Shown here one piece after another: positions 14,749-21,085 of a stretch of 21,085 bases of DNA. Every line of letters begins with the position of its first letter. Within the stretch, counting starts at the first letter, position 1. Under the pieces are notes generated by a model. The model worked only from the letters and a program-made list of their open reading frames with translations, made no database searches and was not told the DNA's origin. Where the stretch lies: positions 1 through 21,085 of the IMG/VR virus record IMGVR_UViG_3300009059_001183; one strand, 5' to 3'. The stretch is from a virus. The translations under genes were made by a program, and so were the position numbers.

Positions 14749-16065
14749 TTATGCTTCGTTAGTTGTAAATTCTTCTACTTTCTTAAGTTTTGGCAATTCA
14801 ATTTTCTTTAACTTAGGAAGTTGCAATTGAATTTGTTTTGGGAACTCAGGGATGTATTGATCAAATAATTGACTTACTTTATCCTTCATTTTATCCCAAC
14901 TGAATTCATTTTTGCTTTTATATGCCTGGCGCTTAGCACCATCCGTATATGCTTTATAATTTTCAAACATATTCTTTAAATGATGTCCTACATGTCCTGT
15001 TTCAACATTAAACCATTGTGAATCTTTTAATAACCAATTGTTAGCAGCACTTGGATGAACGTTTGCCATAACACCCGGAAGCATAGTAGTGAATTTTTCA
15101 TCTAAGAAATCTGTATGGCCACTCCAATTTGTTGTAATAATTGGTTTTTTAGTTAGACTAAATTCAAGTAGTGGACGACCATAACCTTCACCTTTAGTTA
15201 AACTAACCATTGCTTTTACTTTAGAATGATTATACAATTCATTCATCTCAGCATCAGTAAATTCACCGTGCAACACATAGATATTAGGTAAATCTTTTGA
15301 ATTAACAGTATTTTTAACTAAAGTAATACGTTTTAAAATTTCATCTCTATCAATATATGAAGAACCCATTTGAGATGTTTTTAAAATAAGTGCTGGTTTT
15401 TGTTTTTTGTTTTTAAATGTTTCATAAAACGCTTTAACTAACAAACCAACATTTTTTCTATCTTCACCTATATCACCATTAATCCAGTGACCTACAAACA
15501 AATAACAGAACTTTTCTTTAATGTCATTTAATTCAGGAAATGATTCTACCGTATCAAGTGGCTTATAAATGTTTGTATCAGCACCTTCAAATAATACTTC
15601 AATTGGTTTTTGTACTTTAACTTCTCCTGTTGGTTGGTTAGTACGTTGATCTACTTTTTGAAGTACAGTATCAAGGAATGTTTTCTTTGAATGTTCTGAA
15701 GATGTTAGGGTTAAATTCATTCGATTAATACCTTCAATCCAGTCACCAGGTGAAAGTGTTGTTTCAATACCTGCTGTTACTCCAATATTAAATTTACCAA
15801 TTGGTTGAAATTCACTTGGAATAGTGATTTGCATCCACACCTCAGGTTGCTTTGGAAGTTGGTGTTGGGTCCAAATGTGGTCTTGCAAAAACGCCCATTC
15901 AGGATTATCTTCAATAAAACCCCAAGGTGTATTACCCCACATTTGAGGGATAAGTTTAACATCATATTTGTCTGTCTCAATGATTGCTTTAACTAAATCT
16001 CGAGAACGAGCTCCATATCCACTATACGTGTTGATTGGGCATGAAATAAAAAACAATGGTTTCAT
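14749..16065 (-). CDS. Family 4 glycosyltransferase
   Basis: This 438-aa GT-B enzyme belongs to GT4-type retaining transferases. The glycine-rich N-terminal loop is in TYSGYGARSRDLVKAI (13-28). The donor-phosphate residues R203 and K204 are in GEDRKNVGLLV, and the EX7E signature is E293 and E301 in GEGYGRPLLEF. Length and domain order are normal for the family. A lysine- and proline-rich tail repeats a LPKLKK unit twice. It pairs with the neighbouring GT4 gene 14 bases upstream, sharing the same overall layout, so the two may be ancient paralogues acting consecutively. There is no signal peptide; it should be cytoplasmic. Confidence 0.88.
   Translation of the reverse strand: MKPLFFISCPINTYSGYGARSRDLVKAIIETDKYDVKLIPQMWGNTPWGFIEDNPEWAFLQDHIWTQHQLPKQPEVWMQITIPSEFQPIGKFNIGVTAGIETTLSPGDWIEGINRMNLTLTSSEHSKKTFLDTVLQKVDQRTNQPTGEVKVQKPIEVLFEGADTNIYKPLDTVESFPELNDIKEKFCYLFVGHWINGDIGEDRKNVGLLVKAFYETFKNKKQKPALILKTSQMGSSYIDRDEILKRITLVKNTVNSKDLPNIYVLHGEFTDAEMNELYNHSKVKAMVSLTKGEGYGRPLLEFSLTKKPIITTNWSGHTDFLDEKFTTMLPGVMANVHPSAANNWLLKDSQWFNVETGHVGHHLKNMFENYKAYTDGAKRQAYKSKNEFSWDKMKDKVSQLFDQYIPEFPKQIQLQLPKLKKIELPKLKKVEEFTTNEA
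14779..14829 (-). repeat. Imperfect tandem repeat encoding (L)PKLKK units
   Basis: The 3' part of the GT4 gene encodes two adjacent copies of a E/QLPKLKK unit (LQLPKLKKIELPKLKKVEE), each 7 to 8 residues. It makes an amphipathic, basic tail outside the catalytic domains, possibly for membrane or partner contact. The extent given is approximate. Confidence 0.5.
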
Positions 16066-16079
16066 ATAACTTTTTGGTA

Positions 16080-17516
16080 TTAATAAACTAGTTCGTGAGG
16101 TACTACTTTAGGTTTAACTTCGTTTGCGTTTATAAGTTCATATTTTTCTCTTGGTTTCCAAGTTTTAAACAACTTATCTAAAGTTGTAATAACTTTTTTA
16201 CCCATATTTTTGCCTGTAAATCCGGCTTCATCTGATAAAGCCCATTCACGGCCTTTTGCGCCACGAGCTTTTCTCTCTTCTTTAGACAAATTATAAACTG
16301 CTTTAATTTGAGCAGCAGCATCTTCTGCGTTGCATCTATCATCCCAAATGTAAGGGGTTAATGGGGAACCTTGAATTGAGCGATTAGTTGGGTAAACCGG
16401 GAATGCCCATTCGCCATGTTCTTTAACAGTACCATTATGGTTTGAAGGGAACTTAGCATCAAAGTCAATCCATTTGCCTTTTTTACTAAAACGCATTTGA
16501 TCTTGCATTCCACCTGTTACATTTGCAATGATTGGATTGCCTACTAACAACGCTTCAGTTAAACTTAACCCCCAACCTTCATTATTAGTTAACAAAATTT
16601 GGCAATCAGTGCTATTATAAAGTAAATTCATTTGATCTGCTGGAAGCATTGCTGGGGAGAAAATAATGTTATACTTTGGGTTGTCACCAAACAACATTTC
16701 TCTTACTGCTTCTAAGTCAGTACCATTATCATCTACTACTTGGGTATGAAGTACAAAAGCACATTTTTTAGCTTGTTCTTCAGGTAATCCATCAACAAAC
16801 AACTTATAAGCCATCAGTGTGTCTGGGATTTGTTTACGGCGAATGTTTCGAGAGTTAAAGAATAAAGCAAAATCAATTTCTTTACCTCCAAATAAATTCT
16901 TTTTAAATTCCTTTAATTCAGGAGTACTGATATCAAGTGGTTTAAAAACATTTTCATTTAAACCATGAGGTACATACTCAATGATTTTGTTTTTAACTTT
17001 ATCACCCAATACTAAGGTGTTAATATTTTTAGTTTGTTTAGAAATTGCCAACAATGTATCACAAGATTCATAATATGGTCTGTTATACATTGGAGCAGGG
17101 TAATCATCCCAAATGTTAAGATAAACAATAGGTGTTGTTTTTCTAATCTCATTTTCAATTTGGAACAACCAAATGAAATACCTTGGATCAGTAATTAAGA
17201 AAATAGCATCTGGTTTTTCCATATTAATTAGTTGTCTAATAATACGGGCATCTCCATATCCATTAGTTGGGTATAGGATAACTGAGCTATCAGTTAAACC
17301 AGCATTATTATTAGTATCTGCTGATAGATCCATGCGTTTACCAGCATCGGGGTGGTTAATGGCACCACCAACGTTAACCCAATTAAAGTGTTGAGCTGTG
17401 TTTAATACTAATTCTCGAGCAACCGTAGCTACTCCTGAGTGTACTCTTATATCATCACAGATTAAGAGTATTTTTTTCCTCTCATTTGGAGGAAGATAAG
17501 CAAAACTTTGATTCAT
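16080..17516 (-). CDS. Family 4 glycosyltransferase (first gene of the glycan island)
   Basis: This 478-aa GT-B protein shows a glycine-rich N-terminal acceptor-side loop, ICDDIRVHSGVATVARELV at about 19-37. NSRNIRRKQIPD (221-232) contains the Arg/Lys pair that holds the donor phosphates. The EX7E motif is E313 and E321 in NNEGWGLSLTEAL, followed by GGMQDQM. It is a little longer than a usual GT4 because of a C-terminal extension rich in Lys and Glu. Its DNA is clearly less AT-rich than the 10-13.6 kb segment (60-base lines I counted were 40% and 47% G+C). It begins 7 bases after the RHH gene, linking the island to the replication block. Confidence 0.88.
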   Translation of the reverse strand: MNQSFAYLPPNERKKILLICDDIRVHSGVATVARELVLNTAQHFNWVNVGGAINHPDAGKRMDLSADTNNNAGLTDSSVILYPTNGYGDARIIRQLINMEKPDAIFLITDPRYFIWLFQIENEIRKTTPIVYLNIWDDYPAPMYNRPYYESCDTLLAISKQTKNINTLVLGDKVKNKIIEYVPHGLNENVFKPLDISTPELKEFKKNLFGGKEIDFALFFNSRNIRRKQIPDTLMAYKLFVDGLPEEQAKKCAFVLHTQVVDDNGTDLEAVREMLFGDNPKYNIIFSPAMLPADQMNLLYNSTDCQILLTNNEGWGLSLTEALLVGNPIIANVTGGMQDQMRFSKKGKWIDFDAKFPSNHNGTVKEHGEWAFPVYPTNRSIQGSPLTPYIWDDRCNAEDAAAQIKAVYNLSKEERKARGAKGREWALSDEAGFTGKNMGKKVITTLDKLFKTWKPREKYELINANEVKPKVVPHELVY

Positions 17517-17523
17517 AAAACTT

Positions 17524-17709
17524 TTATCGATCTAAATTATTGTGATTGTGAATTGATTTTCTAAATTCATCAGAAGTAAGATACAAATGAATAGTGCGGT
17601 CGACAAGTTTTTGTAAAGAAAACTTTCGCTTAACACATTCTAATTTAAAATCTTCAAACAAGTCGCTTTGTACTTTGACGCTTGTTAATGTCATATCCTT
17701 TTTATCCAT
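17524..17709 (-). CDS. Ribbon-helix-helix DNA-binding protein
   Basis: The 61-aa protein has the size and pattern of a MetJ/Arc-type regulator. A short strand (TLTSVKVQSDL) is followed by a helix (FEDFKLECVKRKF) and then SLQKLVDRTIHLYLTSDEF. The Thr/Ser-Val-Lys-Val strand would insert into the DNA major groove as a dimer. It is the last small gene before the 15.7-kb glycan island, with 7 bases between, so it could regulate it. A perfect 14-base palindrome lies just upstream of its start and might be its operator; that link is inference. The ATG at 17709 is the only reasonable start. Confidence 0.7.
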   Translation of the reverse strand: MDKKDMTLTSVKVQSDLFEDFKLECVKRKFSLQKLVDRTIHLYLTSDEFRKSIHNHNNLDR

Positions 17710-17715
17710 AACATC

Positions 17716-17729
17716 ATTTATATATAAAT
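17716..17729. promoter_or_regulatory. AT-only perfect palindrome upstream of RHH gene (candidate operator)
   Basis: ATTTATATATAAAT reads the same on both strands and occupies nearly half of the 33-base gap between the nuclease and RHH genes. Ribbon-helix-helix proteins usually bind palindromic sites near their own promoters. AT-only palindromes also arise by chance in AT-rich DNA, so this is only a candidate. Confidence 0.3.
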
Positions 17730-17742
17730 ATATATGAAAACA

Positions 17743-18672
17743 CTATTTGTTGCAAAGCTCTTTCTTCCCATTAAAAGGACACCACTGGCATGTCTTACTA
17801 GGTGTTATGGGATGAGATACATTTTTATAGGTTCCATCTATATCAAAGCATTCATTTATAAAGTTATTTATAGCAGTTAATGCTTTTTTCATTTTAATTT
17901 TACCACTTGGAGGAGCAAATTCTTGAATTCGACTTTGTGGGTATTCACTTTCCTCCCATATTTTTCTCTTTAAAATAATAAACTCAACATCAATATTATC
18001 TTCAGGAACACTATATTGTTCACTAAAGTATTTTTTGTAAAATAGTAATTGGAATTGTTTACGTTCGTCCTTCTTAGCATCCTCATTCCATCCTCGAGTT
18101 GATGTTTTAAAGTCGTATATTTTAAATGTATTTGTAGGCTCATGGTACATTATGAGGTCAATATAGCCTTTGTATAAAACGTTTTTAAACGCGTTATTAG
18201 GCGTTATAACAATGGGTAACTCACAAGCAACTAAATACCATCCACGTTTACTAAAGTAATTACCTCGCTTTTTCTTAAAGTAATTTATAATAGCTATACC
18301 ATCATCAAAAAACTCTCTCATTTCAACTGCATTAGTGAAGTGAGTATTTTTATTTGCTTTGTATTCTTCTAGGTATGTTTTTCTAAATTCATCTTCAAAA
18401 AATGTTTCTAGGTCAAATCTATCAGCCGCAGCAGCACTTTCGTTGTATGCTAAAGTGAGATAATGCTGAATGGCACTATGCATAGCGGTTCCGAAAACAG
18501 TATGGATAGTAGATGAATATTCTTGTAAGCCATCTTTGTACTGTAGTTCCCATTTGTGGGGGCACTCATGATAAATAGAAAATTGGCTGTAAGAAATTGT
18601 TTTATGGTATGCATAGTTAATTTCTTGTACGGGTTGTTTCTGGATCGTTTTTACTATAGAGGGTATTTTCAC
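17743..18672 (-). CDS. PD-(D/E)XK nuclease with Fe-S cysteines (Cas4/RecB-like)
   Basis: The 309-aa protein has the full RecB-type nuclease core. The motifs are H65 in GTAMHSAIQ, E151 in ACELPI, D172 in GYIDLIMY, D187-x-K189 in IYDFKTS, and the QxxxY motif at Q208-Y212. Four cysteines, C37 in YHECPHKW and C295, C298 and C307 in CQWCPFNGKKELC, match the 4Fe-4S cluster layout of Cas4 and AddB-type nucleases. It likely degrades or trims DNA ends in phage replication, recombination or host-DNA breakdown. No Cas1/Cas2 or CRISPR is nearby, so a CRISPR role has no support. It overlaps the MazG-like gene by 4 bases. Confidence 0.85.
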   Translation of the reverse strand: MKIPSIVKTIQKQPVQEINYAYHKTISYSQFSIYHECPHKWELQYKDGLQEYSSTIHTVFGTAMHSAIQHYLTLAYNESAAAADRFDLETFFEDEFRKTYLEEYKANKNTHFTNAVEMREFFDDGIAIINYFKKKRGNYFSKRGWYLVACELPIVITPNNAFKNVLYKGYIDLIMYHEPTNTFKIYDFKTSTRGWNEDAKKDERKQFQLLFYKKYFSEQYSVPEDNIDVEFIILKRKIWEESEYPQSRIQEFAPPSGKIKMKKALTAINNFINECFDIDGTYKNVSHPITPSKTCQWCPFNGKKELCNK

Positions 18673-18872
18673 GACTCAGTTTCTTTAAGGTATTGTTGTT
18701 TGATTTTTTCTAAGTATAGGATAGCATCCATATGCTCTTGCTTAGCATGTTCTATCCACTCAAGTAAAGTTAAATCGTTTCTGTCTAAATCAGTACCATA
18801 TTTTTCTTTACCTTGAATACTACGCTCTTCAAATTGTTTTATAACTGATGTTACTATGCTGTCTAGTTTCAT
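18669..18872 (-). CDS. MazG-like mini protein
   Basis: This 67-aa all-helical protein contains ERSIQGKEKYGTDLDR and then WIEHAKQEHMDAILYLEKI, with an E46-x-x-D49 pair typical of the second metal motif of MazG-type NTP pyrophosphohydrolases. Similar short proteins are common in phages and are usually annotated as MazG-like. It covers only part of a full MazG domain and would need to oligomerise to be active. The likely role is nucleotide-pool control during phage replication, but catalysis is not assured. ATGA overlaps on both sides (with gp62 and the nuclease) tie it to the replication operon. Confidence 0.6.
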   Translation of the reverse strand: MKLDSIVTSVIKQFEERSIQGKEKYGTDLDRNDLTLLEWIEHAKQEHMDAILYLEKIKQQYLKETES

Positions 18873-19279
18873 TTTAATAACTTTTTAATTTCTTTATCAT
18901 CAACACCCCTTTTCTTTAAAATATTCTTAATAGTATCACTATGATGCATATGGTAATACTCATACGCCTCACGCAGAGAACATTCATAATGAGAAGCTAA
19001 ATGCTGTAATAGCTCTTCTTTAGTTTTGGTTCTATTTGATTTAATATATTTTAAAAACATGTCTTTCTTTGGAATCATATATAAATATAGTTTATATATT
19101 TTTTCCTTTTCAGTGTAAGGAATACTTTGAATCAGGTTTACAAATTCAATATACTCAGGATTCATACTGAGGAAGCGGTGCACCATATATGGGTTAAATG
19201 ATGTCCTGTCTTCCTCAGTAAATGAATCCCAAGATTGTTTTTCGTAAGTGATTTGCTTAAGCCAATCAAATATTTGCAT
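18869..19279 (-). CDS. 62: Clamp-loader small subunit (gp62-like)
   Basis: The 136-aa protein resembles gp62 of T4-like marine phages. It has IFDWLKQITYEKQSW at the N-terminus, then SFNPYMVHRFLSMNPEYIEF, IPKKDMFLKYIK around 68-79, and a basic helical C-terminus ending KKRGVDDKEIKKLLK. These short gp62 versions are shorter than the 187-aa T4 protein. Together with the gp44-like ATPase it would form the complex that loads the sliding clamp for DNA polymerase. It overlaps the 80-aa gene by 14 bases and the MazG-like gene by 4. The assignment rests on recalled motifs plus its place next to gp44. Confidence 0.75.
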   Translation of the reverse strand: MQIFDWLKQITYEKQSWDSFTEEDRTSFNPYMVHRFLSMNPEYIEFVNLIQSIPYTEKEKIYKLYLYMIPKKDMFLKYIKSNRTKTKEELLQHLASHYECSLREAYEYYHMHHSDTIKNILKKRGVDDKEIKKLLK

Positions 19280-19508
19280 ACTCGTCTCGGAGTTCTTTAG
19301 GCAGCAACTCTACTAGTACCTTACCTGTCTTTACATCATAAAAACAAGGAATAGGAACAATAGCATCTTCGGATGTGCCTGTTACAAATTTAGAAATTTT
19401 TCGTAAAATTACACCTTCTGTAAAAATATGATTACCTTCAGGTGAAGTAATAGGCGCTGAGGCCTTAATGTCAACATTGACATTGAGTGGTTTTTCTGTT
19501 TTGCTCAT
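19266..19508 (-). CDS. Hypothetical protein between gp44 and gp62 (80 aa)
   Basis: This small soluble protein reads MSKTEKPLNVNVDIKASAPI at its start, then IFTEGVILRKISKFVTGT, and ends ELLPKELRDEYANI. The pattern suggests a mostly beta-strand fold. It separates the two clamp-loader genes, which are adjacent in T4, with 1 base after gp44 and a 14-base overlap with gp62. That tight packing supports a real gene, probably made with the replication proteins. I do not recognise the family. Confidence 0.6.
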   Translation of the reverse strand: MSKTEKPLNVNVDIKASAPITSPEGNHIFTEGVILRKISKFVTGTSEDAIVPIPCFYDVKTGKVLVELLPKELRDEYANI

Positions 19509-19509
19509 T

Positions 19510-20430
19510 TTATTGTATTATTTGTAAAATTTTACTAATTAAAGCCATTACATTGATCTCTTTATCAATTCTAAAATTGGCGTGGTACATATAGTTTTCT
19601 ATTTCAATGATAATCAATGCTTGTTGAACACCATCTTTTGCATATTCATCTAAATTATCATATAGGAATCTATAAATTTCTTCAAAATCACTTAAATTAC
19701 TATCAGCAAGTATTTGTCTAATGTTTTTAAAACTACTTTTATTTGCTGATTTGAGTTCTTTTAGAATAGCATCTGTGTACCCACTTGATGCTAACAATGC
19801 TTTATCCAGTTTTAACTCGGCATCAACACTGTTTACTTGGCAAGTATTAAGTATTTTTCTAACATCAGGATAATGTTTATTAACCACTAAAACTAAATCA
19901 TTTAACTCATAGTTAATACTTTCCTGTTCTAAAATACCAGCTACGTGTTGTGCTACTTCCTTTTTAGATGGAGGAGTAATTTTCAATACTTGACATCGGG
20001 ATTGAAGGGGATCGATGATACGTTCAAGATAGTTACATGTTAAGATAAAACGTGTAGTACGAGAATATGTCTCGATAATATTCCTTAATGACGCTTGGGC
20101 CTGGATAGTTAAGAAATCAGCTTCATCTAAGATAATAATCTTAAGGGGTTTGAATGAAGCACTTGAGGCAAAACCCTGCACTTTATCTCTAATAGTGTCG
20201 ATCCCCCTCTCATCCGATGCATTAATATATAAAAAGTCACAATCTATATTGTTGACTATAAGTTTAGCTAATGTGGTTTTACCTGTACCAGGTGTACCAT
20301 ATAACAACAAATTTTGGATATCGTTTTTATCAATATATTGAGATACAATTTGTTTCAATTGTTCATTACCAACATATTCATCTAATACTTTAGAACGATA
20401 TTTTTCAACAAATAAACTATTTTCTTTCAT
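19510..20430 (-). CDS. 44: Clamp-loader large subunit, AAA+ ATPase (gp44-like)
   Basis: The 306-aa protein is an RFC/gp44-type AAA+ ATPase that opens and loads the sliding clamp. Starting from ATG at 20430, the features are [20 protein letters not shown] (RFC box at the N-terminus), Walker [10 protein letters not shown] at 45-53, Walker B IIILDEAD at 98-105, sensor 1 in LTCNY and the SRC arginine-finger motif at 144-146. T4 gp44 has 319 residues, so length fits. An ATG 36 bases upstream (20466) is also in frame. It lies inside the terminator hairpin and adds a non-homologous leader, so I prefer 20430. This is the first gene after the terminator. Confidence 0.92.
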   Translation of the reverse strand: MKENSLFVEKYRSKVLDEYVGNEQLKQIVSQYIDKNDIQNLLLYGTPGTGKTTLAKLIVNNIDCDFLYINASDERGIDTIRDKVQGFASSASFKPLKIIILDEADFLTIQAQASLRNIIETYSRTTRFILTCNYLERIIDPLQSRCQVLKITPPSKKEVAQHVAGILEQESINYELNDLVLVVNKHYPDVRKILNTCQVNSVDAELKLDKALLASSGYTDAILKELKSANKSSFKNIRQILADSNLSDFEEIYRFLYDNLDEYAKDGVQQALIIIEIENYMYHANFRIDKEINVMALISKILQIIQ

Positions 20431-20450
20431 ATAACTTAATATAATAAAGA

Positions 20451-20470
20451 AGGCCTGGTTTCCCAAGCCT
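20451..20470 (-). terminator. Hairpin terminator with GAAA tetraloop
   Basis: On the minus strand AGGCTTGG, loop GAAA, CCAGGCCT forms an 8-bp stem (one G-U pair) closed by a GNRA loop, followed by TCTTTATTAT. It lies between the stop of the 86-aa gene (20493) and the gp44 start (20430). It should end the GroEL transcript, fully or partly. The U-run is interrupted, so read-through into gp44 is possible. Confidence 0.75.
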
Positions 20471-20492
20471 AATTTAAAATAATTTTTAACTC

Positions 20493-20753
20493 TTACTGGT
20501 AGTCACCGTAAATATCATAACGTTTAGGTGGTTCAGGTGCAATTTCAACTTCTTGAGAGTGAACAGCATACAACTCACTTTTTAGAGGAGCTAATCTATA
20601 TTCACATGGTCTCCTAGTTAGTTGAAAATACGCTTCTAAAGTGTCAGTTATTGAAGCATATACCTTAGTTTTATCACCTACAAGCGTCCACCTGTCTCCA
20701 GGTGGTACGCGTGTAGCAATTAGTTCTAGTTGTTCTTGAATTTCGATTTTCAT
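20493..20753 (-). CDS. Hypothetical protein downstream of GroEL (86 aa)
   Basis: The 86-aa soluble protein starts [20 protein letters not shown], continues [20 protein letters not shown] and ends in an acidic, Pro- and Tyr-rich tail ([12 protein letters not shown]). The start overlaps the GroEL stop by one base (TAATG), so translation is probably coupled. The size is near that of a GroES co-chaperonin (about 95 aa), but I see none of the GroES mobile-loop pattern, so I do not call it one. It is the last gene before the terminator. Family unknown. Confidence 0.6.
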   Translation of the reverse strand: MKIEIQEQLELIATRVPPGDRWTLVGDKTKVYASITDTLEAYFQLTRRPCEYRLAPLKSELYAVHSQEVEIAPEPPKRYDIYGDYQ

Positions 20754-21085
20754 TAATACATTCCTCCCATTCCACCCATCATATCATCCTGCTTATTTTC
20801 TTCAGGTTTGTCTACAACAGTACATTCAGTTAATAGAATTGTTCCGGCTACTGAAGCTGCATTTTCAATTGCTGTGCGAGTTACTTTAGTTGGATCAATA
20901 ATTCCAGCTTGTTTCATATCAACAAACTTTTGTGTTTCAAGATTATAACCTCTCCAGTTATCACGAACAACAAACAAGTTATTAATTACCTGATATGATT
21001 CCATTTCTTCATAACCAGCGTTAGTAAGAATTTTCATGAATGGTGAAGCACATGCTTTGAAAACAATATTTCCACCTACAGTGTC
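20753..21085 (-). CDS. groEL: Phage-encoded GroEL-type chaperonin, C-terminal part
   Basis: The frame stays open to the window edge; the visible 110 residues begin DTVGGNIVFKACASPFMKIL, and the internal ATG at 21037 is not the true start. The fragment is the end of the equatorial domain of a group I chaperonin: RGYNLETQKF, then GIIDPTKVTRTAIENAASVA, where the Asp of DPTKV is the conserved nucleotide-ribose contact (D495 in E. coli), then LLTECTVVDKP. The C-terminus carries the typical Gly-Gly-Met repeat tail, MMGGMGGMY. Phage GroELs fold phage proteins independently of, or beside, the host chaperonin. Divergent upstream residues compared with bacterial GroEL suggest a phage lineage. Only the last fifth is in view. 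Confidence 0.93.
   Translation of the reverse strand, partial: DTVGGNIVFKACASPFMKILTNAGYEEMESYQVINNLFVVRDNWRGYNLETQKFVDMKQAGIIDPTKVTRTAIENAASVAGTILLTECTVVDKPEENKQDDMMGGMGGMY

Noticed and set aside
17723-17730. TATAAATA, a T4 late-promoter-like octamer on the plus strand
   Set aside because: No plus-strand gene follows, and the sequence is part of a palindromic AT tract. The matching minus-strand TATAAATG ends only 5 bases before the RHH start, too close for a normal leader.
17743-18672. CRISPR-associated role for the Cas4-like nuclease
   Set aside because: No repeat-spacer array and no Cas1 or Cas2 motif was seen anywhere in the window.
19078-19087. TATAAATA-like sequence inside the gp62 gene
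   Set aside because: It is on the strand opposite to all genes and within coding sequence, so it is most simply chance in AT-rich DNA.
20431-20466. Upstream in-frame ATG at 20466 as the gp44 start
   Set aside because: It lies inside the terminator hairpin and adds 12 residues with no RFC-like homology. The ATG at 20430 gives a protein starting just before the RFC box.
20493-20753. GroES assignment for the 86-aa gene next to GroEL
   Set aside because: The size and position fit, but the conserved GroES strand and mobile-loop patterns are not visible.

Overview
The window looks like an internal piece of a large, T4-like tailed-phage genome. It is AT-rich, almost fully coding, and every supported gene lies on the minus strand. 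Genes touch or overlap by 1 to 17 bases, several through ATGA stop/start overlaps. The phage assignment rests on a gp44-like clamp-loader ATPase (19510-20430) and a gp62-like clamp-loader small subunit (18869-19279), separated by one small gene. Nearby are a Cas4/RecB-like nuclease, a MazG-like mini-protein and a ribbon-helix-helix protein, with the C-terminus of a GroEL-type chaperonin at the right edge. Most start codons follow AT-rich leaders without a Shine-Dalgarno motif. That pattern is typical of Bacteroidota and their phages, so a Bacteroidota (for example flavobacterial) host is my best inference, but the sequence does not prove it.

Layout, read right to left in the direction of transcription. 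(1) 21085-20493: GroEL C-terminus and an 86-aa protein, ended by a hairpin terminator with a GAAA loop at 20451-20470. (2) 20430-17524: the replication block of gp44, an 80-aa protein, gp62, the MazG-like protein, the Fe-S nuclease and the RHH protein. (3) 17516-1768: about 15.7 kb devoted almost entirely to glycan chemistry. It holds two GT4 enzymes, several GT2/GT-A enzymes, a GT25 enzyme, three GT-B proteins resembling GT9 (one fused to a GT-A domain), a GT-D-type enzyme, two methyltransferases, a GNAT acetyltransferase, and the enzyme pair GDP-mannose 4,6-dehydratase plus a DegT/RfbE aminotransferase. (4) 1742-1: small phage accessory genes, including a DksA/TraR-like zinc-finger protein, a degenerate HNH-like protein and a truncated lysine-rich protein at the left edge.

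The most striking element is the glycan island. The dehydratase and aminotransferase together are the two steps from GDP-mannose to GDP-perosamine (4-amino-4,6-dideoxymannose). The GNAT enzyme three genes upstream could N-acetylate the amino group. The glycosyltransferases and methyltransferases could then build and cap an oligosaccharide. I see no flippase, polymerase, polyprenyl-phosphate initiating transferase or obvious transmembrane protein among these genes. This favours, as an inference, cytoplasmic glycosylation of a protein (such as a virion protein) or of DNA over an exported O-antigen. The genes from about 10.0 to 13.65 kb are visibly more AT-rich than the GT4 pair at 14.7-17.5 kb, suggesting the island was assembled from different sources.

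No stretch longer than about 300 bases lacks a gene. No tRNA, rRNA, CRISPR array, insertion sequence or integrase was recognised.
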